Assembly: GCA_016712345.1 (NCBI GenBank)
Contig: JADJRH010000001.1
Coordinates: forward strand, 1,178,001 to 1,242,000
Length of the DNA: 64,000 nucleotides
Origin: Polyangiaceae bacterium
GTDB lineage: Bacteria; Myxococcota_A; Polyangia; Polyangiales; Polyangiaceae
Reading direction: 5' to 3'
Shown here: positions 9,847-17,424 of the stretch, one piece after another
How positions within the stretch are numbered: position 1 is the stretch's first letter
How the letters are laid out: the number at the start of each line of letters is the position of its first letter
Position numbers and translations under genes: made by a program
Notes under the pieces: model-generated
Databases searched by the model: none
Told to the model about the DNA's origin: nothing
What the model saw: the letters and a program-made list of their open reading frames with translations, nothing else

Positions 9847-9933
9847 GTTGGCCTCGCGGGGCGCAGTCAATAGAGGGTAGGTTCTCGATGAGAACAGGCC
9901 GCTCAACAACGCGCGAACACAGCGTGTATTCTG

Positions 9934-10992
9934 TCACTTGGCGGGAGCGGGAGCCGCGGCGGCATCGGCCGCGTTTTTCTTAAAACGTTGTTCAGGCCCC
10001 GGGGGCAAATAAAGCTGGACGGCCAATAAAGGCTTTTTCTTGGCGGGTACCCATGCGTGCAATGTGCCTTTTGGAATGGCCACCACCATCCCATCTGTAA
10101 TGGCCGTCTCCATTAACTCAGTAGCCCCGGCCGCTGCTGCTTTTCTCGCCGTTCCATCGCCCCATAACGGTGCAAGAATCTCCCAAGAAGCCTCATGAAC
10201 ATGCGCCGCAACGGGCGCGTCTTTGCTTGTATACAAAATTCCAAAACTGGCCCGCCCCACTTCAAACCCCAAGCGAGCGTGCATTGCACCGCCGCCCCAT
10301 GTGAGGTCATTCACGCTATTGAGATCTTTTACTTCAATGCTTGAAGGACGCGACGACCAAGCCACTTTTTTAAGGTTTTTTCGATCTTTTAATAACGCCG
10401 CTGTTTCTGCAATAGGAGCGCTGTCCCCAACAATGGCAATCACCAATCGCGCGGCGCCGTCAACCGCTTCAATGCTAATGCCGGCCCCCGGAGCCCGCAC
10501 AATACCCCATTGACCCAATTCATTCGACTTGGCCGCCGCCTCCAATGGCCGGACTTTGACCTTACCGCTCAATACAAGACCAAACAGGTCTACCCCTGAG
10601 TGCCTTGGAAACGTGAGCGACGTGTTTTTTTCAGGCAGATCGTGCGACCAAATCGCCACCGGTGCCCCTCCATCAGCCGCCGCTCCCGACGGAAACAACC
10701 CTGCCACCAAACACTCGCGGTCTTTACAAACCGCGTGCGTGACAAGTTTTGCATCTATGTCTTTTGGCAACGCCCCGGATATCGGTTCAGGCGCTGCGAG
10801 AACCGCCGCGGCAACCTGTTTTGACGAGGCCGACCCCAACATAGGACGTTTGGCTATTTCATCAGGCCGCGGCGCAACTGGAATTGCAGCGGTTGGAGGA
10901 GGCGCCCAAACGCCCCCGCCTCCACAAGCGGCAATTGTTGACAATCCAACCAGGCAAAACGCCGCCTTCATCCACCTTTTGTAACCCGACAT
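9934..10992 (-). CDS. Cupin-domain lipoprotein
   Basis: About 352 residues. The ATG at 10992 has GGGGG just upstream. A signal peptide ends in a lipobox (STIAAC) followed by a Gly run, so it should be lipid-anchored in the envelope. The C-terminal third contains AHVHEASWEIL and IPKGTLHAWVP, the two conserved motifs of a cupin beta-barrel (H-x-H...E and P.G..H), which usually bind a metal or small ligand. The middle also has weak cupin-like strands, so a duplicated (bicupin) fold is possible. It is convergent with the Ser/Thr kinase. The precise function is unknown. Confidence 0.72.
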   Translation of the reverse strand: MSGYKRWMKAAFCLVGLSTIAACGGGGVWAPPPTAAIPVAPRPDEIAKRPMLGSASSKQVAAAVLAAPEPISGALPKDIDAKLVTHAVCKDRECLVAGLFPSGAAADGGAPVAIWSHDLPEKNTSLTFPRHSGVDLFGLVLSGKVKVRPLEAAAKSNELGQWGIVRAPGAGISIEAVDGAARLVIAIVGDSAPIAETAALLKDRKNLKKVAWSSRPSSIEVKDLNSVNDLTWGGGAMHARLGFEVGRASFGILYTSKDAPVAAHVHEASWEILAPLWGDGTARKAAAAGATELMETAITDGMVVAIPKGTLHAWVPAKKKPLLAVQLYLPPGPEQRFKKNAADAAAAPAPAK

Positions 10993-11130
10993 AACCCCCG
11001 TTTCATAACACCTTACAGCCACCGGCCGAACAGATTTTCACTTAAAGAGCAGCTCGACCAAATGGGCGGCCCAGCTTTTCACGTGTGAACGGCCACCCAT
11101 TTCCCTATAGTAAAGGGCTCATGAGCGCGC

Positions 11131-11135
11131 GGAGG
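11131..11135 (+). promoter_or_regulatory. Ribosome binding site fixing a TTG start
   Basis: GGAGG at 11131-11135 lies 6 nt before TTG 11142. It supports TTG as the true start of the methyltransferase, since no ATG is suitably placed. Confidence 0.75.
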
Positions 11136-11141
11136 TAAACT

Positions 11142-11876
11142 TTGAGTACGTACGACTCGATCGGTAAAAACTACAGCACCTACCGTCGGCCCGACCCGCG
11201 CATTGCCCAAATGCTCCATGCTGCCCTCGGATCGGCTCGGTCCGTTATCAATGTGGGCGCCGGCACCGGTTCGTACGAACCGACAGATCGCCTTGTCACC
11301 GCGGTAGAACCTTCGGCGTTGATGATCTCCCAACGCTCTGCCCAAGCGGCCCCGGTTGTGCAGGCAAGCGCCGATCACCTTCCCTTTAAAGACAAGTCGT
11401 TTGACGCGGCCATGGCCATATTGACCATTCATCACTGGCAAAACCGCGAGCGCGCCTTTTCTGAATTGCGGCGTGTGGCTCGGCAAAAAGTTGTGATTTT
11501 AACCTGGGATCCCACGTACAATTCGTTTTGGCTTGTGCGCGACTATTTTCCTGAGATTTTTGCCGTCGACGAGCAGATCTTCCCAACCATCGGCGAGCTT
11601 GTAAAAACCTTTCCTTCTGCCACCGTGACTGATCTACCCATTCCATTTAATTGTACAGACGGCTTTTTGGGCGCTTATTGGCGCCGGCCTGAAAGTTATC
11701 TTGACAATGGAGTTCGGGGGGCAATCTCATCTTTTCGCCACGTGACGCAATTGGAAAAGGGGTTAACCCAACTTGCAGCAGACCTACAAAGTGGAAAATG
11801 GGAGCAGCAAAACGGGCATCTTCGTTCGCTCGACCACTTGTGTTTAGGCTATCGTCTTGTGACCGCGGAGGTGTAG
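11142..11876 (+). CDS. Class I SAM-dependent methyltransferase
   Basis: 244 residues with a TTG start behind a strong Shine-Dalgarno. Motif I is VINVGAGTGSYEP (about residues 35-47). It is followed by an acidic strand end (VTAVEPSALM), the QASADHLPFKDKSFDAAMA motif of the UbiE/Methyltransf_11 group, and HHWQNRERAFSELRRV. The substrate is not indicated. The gene ends 9 nt before the next gene, which encodes an acetyltransferase, so the two are probably co-transcribed. Confidence 0.9.
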   Translation: MSTYDSIGKNYSTYRRPDPRIAQMLHAALGSARSVINVGAGTGSYEPTDRLVTAVEPSALMISQRSAQAAPVVQASADHLPFKDKSFDAAMAILTIHHWQNRERAFSELRRVARQKVVILTWDPTYNSFWLVRDYFPEIFAVDEQIFPTIGELVKTFPSATVTDLPIPFNCTDGFLGAYWRRPESYLDNGVRGAISSFRHVTQLEKGLTQLAADLQSGKWEQQNGHLRSLDHLCLGYRLVTAEV

Positions 11877-11885
11877 AGTCGCAAT

Positions 11886-12509
11886 ATGAATGCTCCGTCC
11901 GCTTGGAAAGGTGCACCGGTAGAGCCGGCAACGCTGGAGGGTCAAACCGTTCGGCTTGAACCGCTCTCACTACAACACGCACCCGACTTGTACACTGCCG
12001 GACAAGACTCCGACATTTGGACTTACCTGGCCGATCCGAGCGAACCGTTTGCGAGTGAAAAGGCGGCTCTCAACTGGGTAGAACATGCGCTTGGTGAAGA
12101 GCGCGCCTCTGTGCGCATCCCATTTGCGATTGTTCACCAAACGTTGGGTAAGGCCATTGGCAGCACCAGCTATTTTTATGAAACGCGGTGGGCCAACGCG
12201 ACACTTGAAATTGGGTCTACCTGGCTCAATCCCACCTATTTTCGCACGCGGGTAAACACCGAGTGCAAACACCTGCTTCTCACCCACGCTTTTGAAACGC
12301 TCAAAGCCATCCGGGTAGAATTAATGACAGACGTGCGCAACACCCGCTCTCAAAAAGCCATTGAACGATTGGGCGCCGTCAAAGAGGGAGTATACCGAGC
12401 GCACATGCTTCGAAACAGCGGGTTTCGCCGCGACTCTGTGTATTATAGCATTCTTGACAGTGAGTGGCCCGCTGTAAAAACGCGCCTCACAAACCTGCTC
12501 CGTCAGTAA
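11886..12509 (+). CDS. GNAT family acetyltransferase, RimJ/RimL-like
   Basis: 207 residues. The order GQTVRLEPLSLQHAPDLYTA, IGSTSYFY, LEIGSTWLNP and IRVELMTDVRNTRSQKAIER, followed by LGAVKEGVYR, is that of the RimJ/RimL/YdaF branch, which acetylates N-termini of ribosomal proteins or small amines. It starts 9 nt after the methyltransferase stop. Its last 7 nt overlap the 3' end of the convergent cupredoxin-like gene. Confidence 0.88.
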   Translation: MNAPSAWKGAPVEPATLEGQTVRLEPLSLQHAPDLYTAGQDSDIWTYLADPSEPFASEKAALNWVEHALGEERASVRIPFAIVHQTLGKAIGSTSYFYETRWANATLEIGSTWLNPTYFRTRVNTECKHLLLTHAFETLKAIRVELMTDVRNTRSQKAIERLGAVKEGVYRAHMLRNSGFRRDSVYYSILDSEWPAVKTRLTNLLRQ

Positions 12510-13759
12510 AGCTCCTTCAGTTCGTCTCGGTTTTCAGGCGGAGCAGGGTCTGAGGTAGAATAGTCAACCTCTACTTGGGTAGACCCGTTGGCTTGCACCG
12601 ACACCAGCGCTTTTTTCTTCCACCCGTATTGAGAATGCCAGGTGCGAAGTTCATACGTGCCGGGTGGAACACCTTCGATTGAAAATTCACCCTGGGGCCC
12701 GGTTGTAGAAAAAAATGGATTGTCAGCAAGCACCACAAAACCCCGCATCCAAGGGTGGATATCGCACGCCAGCTTTACAATCGTCGATTCTTCGGGGAGC
12801 TTTTTCTCCAGGGGTGGAGAGTGTTTTGGCAGAGCCAGGTTAAAAAGCGAGTTGCCCCCGCCGTATGCGTGCACGTTATGCAGTGTCAGATCGGAGTTGT
12901 ACACATGGAGAGGTTGCGAGGTTAACCCGCCCTGCGTTCGAGGTGTGTACATGCAGCTTTGCTGGTGAACAATCACCGGTTCAACCGGATGGGTAAGAGC
13001 GCCCGCCAGTTTATCTCCCCAAAGTCCGACAAAAACGTCTTGCAAACCTTCGTTGTTAACAATCACGGCGTTGTATAAAACGGCATCGTCTCTACAAACA
13101 TCAGCGTCTTTGCGTTTGACCGGCACCTTCATTTCTGGAGGTGTACCCAAGAGCCGAACCTTCCCCTTTACCTCACCCCTGTTTGGCACCTTTTCAGACG
13201 GAAGGGGTAACGCCACAAAACCGACAATCAACACCCCTTCTGAATCTGTAAAGTGAATCCACTTTGCGTTGTCGGTTCCCCCATGAATCTCCACTTCTGA
13301 ATTGGGGCTAAGCGTAAATACGGGCGCTTCTGAAAAGTTGAGCGATGCGTACACTTTGGTTGCCGCTGTAACCCGCACCACACCCGTTTCGTGCCGAACA
13401 AACACACCTTGGTGAGCTGCATTACCAAGGCCCGTTTTGGGCACTTTTGCAGAGCCTTTGGGGATAGGCGTTTGACCCAAAGTCGGCGCTGTTTGCCCTG
13501 CCGGCCGTTCCGTTGTTTCTCCCGTAGCCGCCAAGGGTCCAGTTACCCATCGCTGCGGTGGGGAGAACGATGGCAGCGATGGGGTAGAAACGGGCGCTTC
13601 CGGCGCGGTGCACCGTCCAATGAAAAATCCAATTCCAAGCAGCGAAGCCGACATTGCCACTGCCAAAACAAGGGCGCCCGGGTTGGATCGAAAGCGCGCG
13701 TGAGGGCTTTTGGGCTTGTCGACTTTATTGTCCGCCGCCGATTCTTGCGGCTTTGTCAT
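12503..13759 (-). CDS. Cupredoxin-like protein with N-terminal TM anchor and carboxypeptidase-regulatory domain
   Basis: 418 residues. One transmembrane segment lies at about 30-49 (LVLAVAMSASLLGIGFFIG), followed by a Pro/Thr-rich linker. A central plastocyanin-like domain carries LTLHNVHAYGG and ACDIHPWMRGFVVL, the spacing expected for His and Cys-x2-His-x2-Met ligands of a type 1 copper site. A C-terminal beta-sandwich (FSIEGVPPGTYELRTWHSQY) matches carboxypeptidase regulatory-like domains. ATG 13759 follows GGAGGG by about 10 nt, and the gene overlaps the upstream membrane-protein gene by 35 nt. An envelope electron-transfer or copper-binding role is inference. Confidence 0.75.
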   Translation of the reverse strand: MTKPQESAADNKVDKPKSPHARFRSNPGALVLAVAMSASLLGIGFFIGRCTAPEAPVSTPSLPSFSPPQRWVTGPLAATGETTERPAGQTAPTLGQTPIPKGSAKVPKTGLGNAAHQGVFVRHETGVVRVTAATKVYASLNFSEAPVFTLSPNSEVEIHGGTDNAKWIHFTDSEGVLIVGFVALPLPSEKVPNRGEVKGKVRLLGTPPEMKVPVKRKDADVCRDDAVLYNAVIVNNEGLQDVFVGLWGDKLAGALTHPVEPVIVHQQSCMYTPRTQGGLTSQPLHVYNSDLTLHNVHAYGGGNSLFNLALPKHSPPLEKKLPEESTIVKLACDIHPWMRGFVVLADNPFFSTTGPQGEFSIEGVPPGTYELRTWHSQYGWKKKALVSVQANGSTQVEVDYSTSDPAPPENRDELKELY

Positions 13760-15017
13760 GGGTAGAGTCTCCCTCCAGTTCTAACAGGGCTGCTTCCAAT
13801 GCGGCGTCGGAATTGTTTTTTGCCGCGCTTTCAATAGCAAAGCGAAGTTTGGGCGCCGCAATGGCCGACGCCACGTTTGAAAGGCGGGCGCGCACGTTTT
13901 CATCAGCTTCGTGACTCAATGCCACAGCCGCTCCGGCGCGCGCTTCAGCGGGGGCTTTGGGATCTTCCACAATGCGCCATAAACGCTCGGGCATGATGGG
14001 CGCGGTGCGAGCGTCGGCATTGGACTGAGCACCGATACCTCGAAGCGCCGTGAGCCATTGCGCCGCCGTTCGTTCACCCCGGCGAACGAGGGCCGCGTGA
14101 GCCACTCCTTCTCCCCGGACCCACGTGTCGATTGCCTCGGAAATGCGCTCGTGCAAAATGTACACTTCGTCGCGAAAGGAACTCTGTTTGGAAACAATGG
14201 GTAGATACACAGCTTCACCCGATTTGAGGTAAAGCACGAGGCCTGCAAATTTGTTTTTGCCGGCGCCCGGCTCTTCAAAAGGATCGATGCGAGCGATATC
14301 CCCATATCCAATAAAACGTTTGGTGCGAAACCAAGCCAAAAACAGCCCGTCGGCGCCCACTTCAAGCCTTTGAGGCCAAACGACAAGGGCCATTGCGGCA
14401 ACCACTGTTGCTATAAGAAATATTGGAAACAGCGGAGCAAGCTGAGGTGCCGCACGCGCGCCGATGGACATGACGGCGGCAAACAAGGCCACAAAACCAC
14501 CCCAAACCAAACCTACCCATTTTCGCTTTGAAATGTCGGCAATAAGTCGCGACGGGAGACGAAACTTGGCGGTGGACTGTGCGGCGTCGAGGCCAAGGGC
14601 GCGCAAAATGCCGCGCGCCTGGTCGCGATCGGCCACGCGAATGTCCATGGGTAGGCTCTTTTTCTTTCGCCGAAAGCGCAGAATTGTGTTGCCGTTGGGC
14701 TCGGGAAAAACAAGCCCATTTTGAATTTCGTCTTTCGGCAATATCAGCTCGCCGCGGTGCCATACCCCTTGAGAGTCTGCGGCGAGTGCACCTGTTTCTT
14801 CGCGGCGCCATGGGTTTTTGCGCCATAGGTAAGAAAGGAGCACCACTCCAACAATGATGAGATGGGGAACAACTGTCAGGGCCAGTGGAGAAGCCGCCGC
14901 GCCTGCAACCAAAGCCGCGAGCGCTGCACCAAAAGGTGTACACCCAAGAGCCATAGCCCACGGATTGCGCCGAATGCGCGCTCCAAAGGTGGTTTCAAAG
15001 CGCGAGGGAGTTTCCAA
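13725..15017 (-). CDS. Membrane protein of unknown function with repeated TM pairs and PH-like segments
   Basis: 430 residues. Two hydrophobic hairpins (about 22-62 and 165-212) each precede a soluble segment beginning with LxADxxGVW or LEVGADGLFLAWF. This resembles bacterial PH-domain (bPH2) membrane proteins, but the similarity is weak. The C-terminal 130 residues are Ala/Arg-rich and helical, with a HEAT-like pattern (EARAGAAVALSHEADENVRA). It is translationally overlapped with the cupredoxin-like gene, so the two may function together in the envelope. No specific function is claimed. Confidence 0.6.
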   Translation of the reverse strand: METPSRFETTFGARIRRNPWAMALGCTPFGAALAALVAGAAASPLALTVVPHLIIVGVVLLSYLWRKNPWRREETGALAADSQGVWHRGELILPKDEIQNGLVFPEPNGNTILRFRRKKKSLPMDIRVADRDQARGILRALGLDAAQSTAKFRLPSRLIADISKRKWVGLVWGGFVALFAAVMSIGARAAPQLAPLFPIFLIATVVAAMALVVWPQRLEVGADGLFLAWFRTKRFIGYGDIARIDPFEEPGAGKNKFAGLVLYLKSGEAVYLPIVSKQSSFRDEVYILHERISEAIDTWVRGEGVAHAALVRRGERTAAQWLTALRGIGAQSNADARTAPIMPERLWRIVEDPKAPAEARAGAAVALSHEADENVRARLSNVASAIAAPKLRFAIESAAKNNSDAALEAALLELEGDSTHDKAARIGGGQ

Positions 15018-15064
15018 AGTGACTCCACGTTACAGCACCCATCATAAAAATGGAAAGCGAGGAG

Positions 15065-15120
15065 GGATGGGTGACAGGGCGCTGCGAGGCGCCCCGCCGC
15101 AGCGCGCCCTGACACCCCAT
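15065..15120. terminator. Long hairpin between rtcB and the membrane-protein gene
   Basis: An inverted repeat starts GATGGGTGACAGGGCGC and closes with GCGCCCTGACACCCCATC. The stem is about 21 bp with small bulges, around a GC-rich loop. It lies just downstream of rtcB (stop near 15133) and upstream of the next gene on the same strand. There is no U tract, so it may be an attenuator, an RNA-stabilising structure or a repeat remnant rather than a classical terminator. Confidence 0.5.
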
Positions 15121-15132
15121 CCCGACGAGCCC

Positions 15133-16701
15133 TTACCCTTTGACAGTGACAAGCGGCCAAAGCCGAGCCACGCGGCGCGCTATACCGGCATCTTCAACAG
15201 ACTTTACCACCGGGGTAATCGGCTTGTAGGCATAAGGCGCTTCTTCTTTCATTCGAGCGTGATATTTGGCCAAAATGTCTCGGCGGCGGCGAACGTCGGG
15301 CGCGTTGGGGTCAAGCGGGGTTACCACATGCAGTTTCTCCATAACGCTGCGGTAGTGCCCATCATCCACATGGGTAGATTTTCCGCGCGTCAAACTGCGC
15401 CCCGCGCCGTGACAGGCGCTTGAAAGCAAGTGGTCACACCCTTCACCTGCAAGGACATAACTGGCATCTCCCATGGAGCCTGGAATGATGACAGGATGTC
15501 CGGTGTAGCTGAACGGCCCGGGTTGACCGTTTGGACCGGGAGCGGGAGTGGCGCCTTTTCGATGCAAAAAGCGGTGATCTCCCATGTCCCAGATCAGATT
15601 GTGAGGTGCATCGTAGACAAGTTTTGAACTTACTTTTCTACCCAGCACTTCTGACAGAGCCCTTACCACCATCAGGCCCAAAAACAGCCTGTTTGCGAAT
15701 GCAAAGTTGGCTGCGTTTCGCATGGCATCAAGGTACACAAGCGATTCTTTGGCGTGAGGCCCGGTGGTGGGGAAGATGTAAAACCCATGCTCCGGGTGGG
15801 GCACTCCCTTGGGGTAGAGATCGTAGGCCCTTTCGTTGAAATAACCGCCGACCATGTGACCCAAACCCACCGAACCTGAATGGGCCATGATTGTGACAGC
15901 GTTTTTGGATAGTCCAAACGCGTGAGCCGTTTGACCATCAATCAATTCGTCGACGGTTTGCACTTCAACGAAGTGGTTGCCGCCGCCGACCGAGCCGATC
16001 TGAATATCTCGACCATCGGATCGACCCGAGGCTTGGATATATGCGTCAAACGCAAATGTACCTTTTGTGTCGAGGCCGCCGCCGAAGTGTACTCGACTCA
16101 AGTCGTCCATTTGGGCGCGCTTGTCGTAGTAGTTCCACAAGCCCGATGAGTTGTTGTCGTCGGACGTGTTAAAGAGGCCGACCAACCCATCGCGCAGCAT
16201 GGCCTCACGCTGGCGGGGAGACATGGGGATGTCGCGTTTGCCCTGAAAAAAGATGCCTCGGAGGCATTTTTTGAAGGCTTCGATGTGGGGCATCAATTCA
16301 CGACGATCCACGTCGGTTGTTAAAAGGCGCATGCCACAGCAAACGTCGTTTCCAACCGCGCCGGGAACAACAAAACCGCTCGCATCCACGACCGTTCCCA
16401 CGGGTATACCCGAACCCTTGTGAAAGTCGGGTGTGAGGACAATGGAATGGATGGCACCTTTGATTTCACCCCAATAAGGCGCAATTTTGCCAGCCTTTTC
16501 CCATGTAGAAAGGTCGGACAATGTTTTTGCGAGCGAAGCAAAGCGTAAGAGTTCGTTCACCCCTTCAGACTCAACAAGAACGTCTTCACGGGCAACGAGG
16601 GTAATGGGTAGATCGAATGGATTATCAATGTGTGCGGTGGCGTCGTCCACGCGACGAACCGCGGCATGACCACAAAATTTGGAAACCATAAAGCTGCTCA
16701 A
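15133..16701 (-). CDS. rtcB: RtcB family RNA-splicing ligase
   Basis: 522 residues. RtcB joins 2',3'-cyclic phosphate and 5'-OH RNA ends using GTP and Mn2+. Hallmarks visible are GAVGNDVCCGMRLL (metal-binding Cys at about 121-122), SVGGGNHFVEVQ, MAHSGSVGLG, and a C-terminal SSACHGAGRSLTRGKS segment that should contain the guanylylated His. It is longer than the roughly 400-residue E. coli enzyme but within the range of the longer RtcB group. The start is TTG 16701 or ATG 16689. No adjacent RtcA, archease or RtcR-type regulator was seen, so it appears to be a stand-alone repair ligase. Confidence 0.93.
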   Translation of the reverse strand: MSSFMVSKFCGHAAVRRVDDATAHIDNPFDLPITLVAREDVLVESEGVNELLRFASLAKTLSDLSTWEKAGKIAPYWGEIKGAIHSIVLTPDFHKGSGIPVGTVVDASGFVVPGAVGNDVCCGMRLLTTDVDRRELMPHIEAFKKCLRGIFFQGKRDIPMSPRQREAMLRDGLVGLFNTSDDNNSSGLWNYYDKRAQMDDLSRVHFGGGLDTKGTFAFDAYIQASGRSDGRDIQIGSVGGGNHFVEVQTVDELIDGQTAHAFGLSKNAVTIMAHSGSVGLGHMVGGYFNERAYDLYPKGVPHPEHGFYIFPTTGPHAKESLVYLDAMRNAANFAFANRLFLGLMVVRALSEVLGRKVSSKLVYDAPHNLIWDMGDHRFLHRKGATPAPGPNGQPGPFSYTGHPVIIPGSMGDASYVLAGEGCDHLLSSACHGAGRSLTRGKSTHVDDGHYRSVMEKLHVVTPLDPNAPDVRRRRDILAKYHARMKEEAPYAYKPITPVVKSVEDAGIARRVARLWPLVTVKG

Positions 16702-16728
16702 TCAGGTTTGAAAACGTTTCCAGCGCTT

Positions 16729-16855
16729 CGCCGCCCCGTTCGACCGGGAGGTAACTTCAGCCGCCTCGCAATGACCTGAAATGTCTCGATGCCTGACACG
16801 TCGTAATCAACACGGAGTTGCTCCTGGGGCGGCTGCGCCGCCCCGTTCGACCGGG
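16729..16855. repeat. 20-bp direct repeat, two copies 107 bp apart
   Basis: CGCCGCCCCGTTCGACCGGG occurs perfectly at 16729-16748 and 16836-16855, each followed by a purine and GGTA. A diverged relative (TTCGAACGGCGAGTAACT) is at 44138-44155 inside the second TIR element. In the 16836 copy the repeat forms the right arm of the hairpin GGGCGGC-TGC-GCCGCCC. Confidence 0.8.
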
Positions 16856-17189
16856 GGGTAGCTAGGTTTGGCGGCTCGGGATGTACACAACGTTATTCCA
16901 CCGGTCTCGCCGGCGTTTGTCTCGTTTTCGTCGTGGGTAGCATTGGACTTGAACCACACCATGCCGAGCCTGGATCGCCACGCTTTTCGCTTTCTCGCTA
17001 GGCACCGGCCTCGGTGTCTTGCGCGTTTTGCCGAGCCTGTAGCCGGGCTTCGCATCAGCGTTTGGCCGAAGGACTTGTCAGTGACCCAGGAGTCACGGAG
17101 GACACGGAGATCCACGGACTTCGTGACCCTCCGTGTCCCCCCGGTGGTGAAGAGACGTCACAGGCATCCAAACGCGTCGGGTCGTTGCG
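16767..17189. repeat. Non-coding TIR element, copy 1
   Basis: A 423-bp element. The left end begins CGCAATGACCTGAAA and continues to CGTCGTAATCAACACGGAG. The right end, read in reverse complement, begins CGCAACGACCCGA and shares GATGCCTG and ACACGGAG with the left end. The interior shares blocks with copy 2 at 44064-44634: TCCACCGGTCTCGCCGG, TCTCGTTTTCGTCGTGG and AGGAGTCACGGAG. It also has the hairpin GGACACGGAG/CTCCGTGTCC. No transposase gene is inside. The layout resembles a MITE or other mobile non-coding repeat; the sequence alone does not show mobility. Confidence 0.75.
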
Positions 17190-17335
17190 TGATGGCGTTA
17201 GATCAGCGCTTGCCGGCGTTTCAGTCCGCGTTGGGGGACTTGAAACCCGGTGCCCTCGTTTGAACCCAACATGCGCCGAGGGAACTCGCACGTTGCAGCA
17301 GCCGGGCGATTCTTGGACCGAGGTGTCGATTTGTC

Positions 17336-17411
17336 AAGCCCCACCCATGGCGCGGGCCACCGCGCCATTTGGGAGGGGCGGGCGCGCGGTCACGCGCGCC
17401 GGGGTGGGCTT
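17336..17411. other. Compact three-stem fold
   Basis: Two perfect hairpins, ATGGCGCGG/CCGCGCCAT (17347-17355 with 17360-17368) and GGCGCGCG/CGCGCGCC (17381-17388 with 17393-17400), sit inside an outer stem formed by AAGCCCCACCC (17336-17346) and GGGGTGGGCTT (17401-17411) with one bulge. The fold lies just beyond the 3' end of the beta-helix gene. It could be a 3'-UTR structure, a small RNA or part of a repeat. Confidence 0.6.
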
Positions 17412-17424
17412 ACCCAGGAGGGCT

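Larger units (their letters stand above)
16702..17424. other. Gene-free region with repeat element and hairpins
   Basis: No coding sequence is supported here. The region holds a 20-bp direct repeat (16729-16748 and 16836-16855), the TIR-bounded element (16767-17189) and a compact three-stem fold (17336-17411). Open frames crossing it have no Shine-Dalgarno, no family similarity and read through the palindromes. Confidence 0.7.
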
